Shown one piece after another: positions 58,891 to 64,000 of a stretch of DNA of 64,000 nt. The DNA comes from Cryptomeria japonica. Taxonomy: Eukaryota > Streptophyta > Pinopsida > Cupressales > Cupressaceae. The notes under the pieces were generated by a model. That model did not search any database, was not told where the DNA came from, and saw only the letters and a program-made list of their open reading frames with translations. Location: contig NC_081406.1 in the NCBI RefSeq assembly GCF_030272615.1, positions 395,150,439-395,214,438 on the forward strand, given 5' to 3'. Position numbers and translations under genes: made by a program. The number at the start of each line of letters is the position of its first letter. Position 1 is the stretch's first letter.

Positions 58891-61800
58891 GAAAGCAAAC
58901 AAAATTGTGGCTTCAACCATAGTGTGTGAGTATGAAACTCTCCTAATTAAGGGAAGGCTCCCCCTATCTATCTAAAACTGAAATAAAAGTAGGATGGGAC
59001 AACAGTCTTCCTTCTTTCTTCAAGGAATCCTATATCCTTTTCTCTCCTTAGAAAAGTGATAGCAAGAAAATGTATAATAATGGTAACAACTTCAAATGAA
59101 AACAAGAGAAAGGAAATGAAGTTTCCTGAAAGCTCAAAGACTCTCGTCACTCCCTTCGGGATGGGACAACAATATCAAGCTCAAAGACTTGACTATTGGA
59201 AGTCCCATCTACCCTTTTCTATACTAAATTTTACAATGAATAAAAGACAACAACTCAAAGACTGGAATAATCTTTCTTTCAACACAAAGACAAGAACTAA
59301 TGCAAGCTCAAAGACTTGCTGCTATTTCTTATCAAACAATAATTTTTCCTCAAGAATAGATGCAAGCTCAAAGACTCGTTGCTTCTTCTAGAGATTTTCC
59401 TATTTTAATTAATATTCTCTACTTACAGCTCAAAGACTTCAAATCAGATTAGACTAAGCTCCTTTAGAAACACTTTGCATGGAAGAAATAAAAAGATTCA
59501 AACTCAAACATGTAGCTCAAAGACTCGAAACTTGAGTAATCCTTCTTTATTATTCTTCAAAACTTTCAATTCACATACATAAGCTCAAAGACTTCTTGCT
59601 GTAAATTTGGTAGAGTTTTTGCTTGCTTTCCAAAAGATAAATATTACAATAGACCCCTCCAGTATTTATAGAAGAGGAGCCTTGAGAAAAAGGTGGGAGG
59701 ATCTTAACTAACTTGAGAGATTCTCTCAACCACCAAGACTTATTCAATAACTAACTAAGAATTATTCCAACTACAGTCCTAATTGGACACAACTTGTAGT
59801 TGTCTTACATGTAATTACAAAAGTGCAAGTAATGTGTAACTTGCATTTTACAAAAAATACTTTTACATGTAACTTGTCAAAACAAAATTACAAATGCATA
59901 ATTAAAACTATTCCATGTGTCTAAAGACACAACTCTAACTACATCATCCTTTGTCTATGATGATCTTCATGTCACTTTAGGATGCTAGAAGTTGAAGTAT
60001 TCTGGATTGTTAAAGACATCTTGAACTAGAACGGGAACTTGCATCCTTATCTTCTTACTTGGGGTAGTACTGGTTTTTCAAGAGGGAAAGGGCGGCTTTC
60101 CTCTTTCTATGTCATGACCATCTTTGTCTTGAAAGCATTCTATGTTCCCAACCATGAATTCTTATTGTATCTCTTCTTTGTATCATCCTTCATTCTTGAA
60201 ATCTTCTTGCAAAATAAGGCTCATGCCTTAATCCATTTATTGGGTAGATCATGTGTGCAAACCAGACTGACAAGGGAAGAGATAAATTGATGTAAAAATG
60301 GGCTCACAAGTGAATTTCGGGTTTTGGAAGTTGCATTACATGTGTGGGGAAAACAAGAGAATTAACTTGCAATTATGGGGAACAAACATGAAACTTCATA
60401 TGTGTAATGGGTAAACACAAGTTTGCACTTGTAATTGGATCTTTAGAACTCATTTTCAAGTGTTTTTTAAGTGCATTTTAGACCAATTTCGGGTTCTGGA
60501 TGGCTGACTGCAGGTAGACTTTAAATGGGGAAAATGAATGAAGGTGTGAAATGAGTGGATGAAATGGTATGTATGGATGATGGACGTGAATATGAAAATA
60601 TTTTAAGAAGATCATCTTCAAGAAAATGGGAAGAACTTTCAACATGTAATCCGGTTCTAAAAACCCCATTTTGAAAGAATGGGTATTTCTCATCTTTGCA
60701 ACTTGGAATTTCAACAAAAGATGGTTAAATATTTTATCCATAAGGGAAGAACAATTATTTTCATCCAACTTGTAATCAGGATTTAAAATCCCGAATACAA
60801 GTAAAGAGGGAAAATGGGGAAGAACAATGCAATTCTAAAATTGCTTTACAAAGGGGAAAATCTCTCTCACAAAATCTGATTTTTGGGGAAGAACCAACAT
60901 ATTTTAAAACAAGAAAAAATGAAACAAGAAGAAAAGAAATCTTACCTTGCTCCAAACTGAAAATGCCTTCTTCAAAAAGATGATCAATCTTTGAAAGAAG
61001 GAAGGAGAACTCTTAAAAAGAAATTAACCGCATTCCAAAACCCTAGCCATGTTTTTGAAAAAATGCCCAAAATTGAAAAACGTGGCAGAAAATGCATGAG
61101 AAATGGCATGGAAAATGGCCAAGACTCTTTCTAACCTCAACGCCTTATCATACCAAGCCAAAACGATTCATAACATTGCTGATTCGTGGCATTCCAAATG
61201 GCAAAAAAATATGGTTTTTTGAAAAATGTGGCTGCTGTTATAAAGCTAAAAACCAGCAATCTTAACCTCCATGTGGCATGAAAGGTGTCTAAAAATGCAT
61301 GGAAATAGGAAGAAATCCTAAACACCTTCCTCCTCCAACAAATTCTCCACAAAAATTTGCTAAAAATCCTAAAAAAAATGTTTTTCCTTTCAAATCGGGT
61401 TTTTTTGGAACAAATAGCAAGTTTAAAATGCACGAAACAATGAAAATCGGGTTTTGGGGAGGATATAACAAGTTTAAAATTTCACTTTTTCAACATGTTA
61501 GGCAAAATCGGGATTTTTTGACCAAATAGCAAGTTTAAAATGTCAAAAATGCACTTTATGAGCAAAATTAGGTTTTTTAGACCAAAGTGCAATTTTTAAA
61601 TTGTCACTTTTTCACTTACAAGGCAAAATCAGGATTTTTGGAGAGAGATGCAAGTTTTATGCACTTGTAAAGGGGAAATAAAACCCCTATAACAAGTTAT
61701 AACTTACTTGCACACATGTAATAGGGGTTTAAAATCCCTATTACATGTAAAAACCATTAAAGTAGGGGTTTTTGGAGAGAACTACAAGTTTACTTGTAAT

Positions 61801-62475
61801 TTAGCCAAAAAATCCCTATTTTAACTAAACAAGACCAAAAACAATAAAAATAATAAAAACAACAAAGGAGAAATTTAAAAAAAATTACAAGTAACATCTT
61901 TTAAATAAAAGTGCACATGTAATAAGCCAAAAATTCCCCTACAAAGACCAAAACAATTAATATCATTAAAACTTGCAGTTTGAAGAAAATTCTCCACCTA
62001 TAGTCGGGATTTTAAAACCTGAAATTGAAGGAAAGACATAGCAAATGAACCCAAAATTTGATGAAATTTGAAACATAGTTCGAGGATGGACTAGGGATAA
62101 GCCAGTCCAAGGATTAGTTGAAATTTGGCCTCGAGAAGCATGCCATAGAGTAAAATCCTCAACTTGTAGTGACTGTTCTGAAACCCGAAATTGCACAGAA
62201 AGCTAGGAAAAGGAAGACCAAAACTCACCCAAACATAGACAATGATGGCAAAGACACCCCCTAATGATTTGACACTATCAAATGTGAGTTTTGTACCTCG
62301 TAAAATGTGACTTGGAGACAAAAATGATACTTTTTAGGCAAAAATTTGTAGGGGTTATCACATTTTTGAGAATCCAAAAATGAGGACAACAGGCATGATG
62401 AAGATGGAATTTCTTGGGAATGTGCAAAGTGTTTAGCAGAATGAGCTAAGGGTTTGACTTTCTATCAGATTGAGT
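58891..62475. other. Non-coding repeat-rich stretch
   Basis: No gene is readable. It contains eight dispersed ctcaaagact motifs (59130-59600) and an imperfect repeat built on caaaatcgggatttttt and tagcaagtttaaaatg (about 61375-61680). Phrases such as acttgtaat and tacaagt recur from 59800 to 62000. The look is that of a long LTR or untranslated region of a gypsy element, but ends are not identifiable. Confidence 0.4.
59130..59600 (+). repeat. Eight dispersed ctcaaagact motifs
   Basis: Copies of (a)gctcaaagact(t/c), or actcaaagact, occur near 59133, 59179, 59254, 59308, 59369, 59428, 59515 and 59583. Spacing is irregular (roughly 45-90 bases) and the intervening sequence is not repeated. Confidence 0.75.
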
Positions 62476-63370
62476 TGTTGTGATGAGTTACGCTCACTCA
62501 ACAGTTGATATTGATTTTTAATTGATTGTAATGATCTATATGATGATCTTTAATAACTTGTAAATATTTGTTATGATCTATGATGTAAGTCTTAGGGTTT
62601 TGTAATTGACAAAGTTGTAAAGGTTATTTAGGTTAGTATAGTTGATGTTTGTTGTGTTGGTAGTTTTGAGAATTGTGTGAAGCTGAACCAAGGTGTGAGA
62701 GATCTGCTAGAGTATTGCAGATTTGATGTATAATTGGATCTGATCAAGCAAGCAATTAAGTGCTATACCCGAATAATTCACTATTATTCTCTAAAAATTG
62801 CAGCAATTAAAATCCTTTAACCGTGTAGGTCCTAACAGGCCTTACATTTTAAATCCATTAACTGGGTAGCTCAACATCTAAGTTAAATCCTCTTGCGAGG
62901 TTGATCCTAACAGGTCATAGCTCCTAACAGGGCTCATTATCCAAATCTCTTAACCATGTGACTCCTAATAGGGTCTACTCCTAACAGGGCATCATTGTAA
63001 GATTCTAACCGGGCTTGGCTCCTAATAGGGCGCATTCTGAAAGAGTGAAAATATTTGTGGGTACCAATTCCCACCATGGTTTTTCCCTATTTGGGTATCC
63101 ACATGAAAATCATGGTGTTCATATGGTGAATGTTCTTATGTGTTGTTATGTTTATTTTTCAGTTAATGGATGGTAAATAAACACTTAATGTCCAGACATG
63201 ATAAATCAGTTTAGCAGATGATTATCAGTGATTATCGGTACTGGTAAAGAGTTTATTACTAGTTTATAATTGATTTGATGAGGTTTTAGAAGGTTAAGTT
63301 TTAAGTTTGAAATTGTTATTAATATTGATTCACCCCCTCTTAGTATTAACCATATCCTCTAAGATGAACA
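62476..63370 (+). repeat. 5' LTR of a copia element (left edge uncertain)
   Basis: The right end is firm: aagatgaaca is followed directly by attggtatcagagc. The closing blocks cccaccatggtttttccc (63069) and ttcaccccctcttag are present. The left edge is set at TGTTGTGATGAG but could lie elsewhere. An irregular array of ctcctaacagggc-like units occupies about 62827-63035. Confidence 0.7.
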
Positions 63371-63385
63371 ATTGGTATCAGAGCA
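63371..63385 (+). promoter_or_regulatory. Primer-binding site (initiator-Met type)
   Basis: attggtatcagagca contains the exact tggtatcagagc site and lies directly inside the LTR. Confidence 0.88.
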
Positions 63386-63440
63386 TTGGTCCTTTGTGTG
63401 CAGAAAGCCTAACAACTTGAGGGAAAGATCCTGAAGAAAG

Positions 63441-64000
63441 ATGATGAAGAAGGAGGGTCCTAAGTTTGCCAAGGATAACTATCGGATATGGAAAGACTGG
63501 ATGAAGATATACATTAAAGGATTGGGTTCTCATGAGTATTGGAATCATGTGGTAAACAAGTATGTTGCTCCTACTACCAGCCTCTGGACACCGGATGAGA
63601 TTAAAGCACAACAAGAAAACATTCAAGCCTTGGAAGCAATTGTAAGTACCTTATCTAATTTTGAGTATATAGATCTTCATGGATTCGAAACTGCAGCTGA
63701 GGTATGAGAGAAATTAGAATTGATTTATGGAGGAGATGAACATGTTCAAAGAGGAAAGGAAGAAAGTCTAAGAGGCAAATTTGATGACATGAAAATGGTT
63801 GATGGTGAGAACATTGCACAATATGGTGAAAGGATTAAAGAATTTGTAGGTGGTATTAAGAGTTCCAGAGGTAAGATTGATAATGATATTGTATGTTTTT
63901 AGTAAAATGCTTAGAACTCTCCTACCATAGTATGCTATTAGAGTTTCTGCAGTTCAAGAACTTAGATCTATTTCTAAAGATAAATTCAATGTTGATTCTC
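63441..64000 (+). pseudogene. Copia gag, start of gene, runs off the window
   Basis: The ATG at 63441 follows the primer-binding site by 55 bases. The frame reads MMKKEGPKFAKDNYRIWKDW, then WTPDEIKAQQENIQALEAIV, LELIYGGDEHVQRGKEESLR and RIKEFVGGIKSSRGKID, the usual copia Gag (UBN2) layout. A TGA at 63705-63707 stands where the family has Trp, a T-run frameshift occurs near 63897, and one more TAG lies near 63936 before the edge. The rest of the element lies beyond 64000. Confidence 0.85.

Noticed and set aside
59130-59600. CRISPR-like array
   Set aside because: The motif is only ten bases, spacing varies widely and the setting is plant retrotransposon DNA.
1-64000. Host protein-coding gene with introns
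   Set aside because: No exon-like series with conserved non-transposon domains was found on either strand; weakly conserved single exons cannot be excluded by eye.

Overview
The window looks like plant nuclear heterochromatin, most likely from a large repeat-rich genome such as a conifer. That is an inference from long, decayed, deeply nested LTR retrotransposons, AT-rich sequence and the absence of any convincing host gene; no species marker is present. No tRNA, rRNA, CRISPR array or prokaryotic-type operon was seen. Almost every readable protein signal is a Ty1/copia or Ty3/gypsy Gag or Pol, or a retrotransposon-associated ORF of unknown function (called ORF2 here), and nearly all are broken by stops and frameshifts.

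Layout. 1-1609: no gene seen. 1610-2543: copia-type LTR fragment joined to a piece of ORF2. 2544-16811: a large minus-strand gypsy element with long direct repeats of about 3.3 kb (2544-5853 and 13491-16811), a primer-binding site (13467-13485, minus), a Gag-like region, an integrase with all catalytic residues, no visible protease, reverse transcriptase or RNase H, a 31-bp minisatellite, and an antisense ORF resembling the plant mobile domain. 16812-18427: 3' end of another plus-strand ORF2-bearing element with its 3' LTR. 18480-19610: fossil gypsy integrase. 20377-20751: a complete miniature LTR element (TRIM). 21300-24680: a decayed plus-strand coding relic of unknown family.

26251-39352: a plus-strand copia element (Copia-2) interrupted twice. 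A complete copia element (Copia-1, 27742-34492) sits in its gag with perfect 5-bp target duplications (aagtt). A 1.18-kb insertion (37046-38222) sits in its reverse transcriptase, flanked by atcta duplications, and the RT frame resumes precisely across it. 41044-44272: 3' LTR and ORF2 of another minus-strand element.

44819-56844: a second nest, all on the minus strand. TRIM-like LTR sequences lie at both ends, a zinc-knuckle Gag ORF at the right, then ORF2, which is split by a full-length copia element (Copia-B, 47603-54026). 56845-62475 has no gene and holds dispersed short repeats. 62476-64000 is the 5' LTR, primer-binding site and gag start of a further plus-strand copia element that runs off the window.

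How it fits together: non-autonomous elements (ORF2 elements, TRIMs, the pol-depleted gypsy) carry priming or end signals but no polymerase, so they would have needed enzymes from full elements such as Copia-1 and Copia-B. Features I consider worth following up are ORF2, the antisense plant-mobile-domain ORF inside the gypsy long repeat, and a repeated hairpin and G-tract architecture around the polypurine tract and LTR boundary in at least five copia-type elements.
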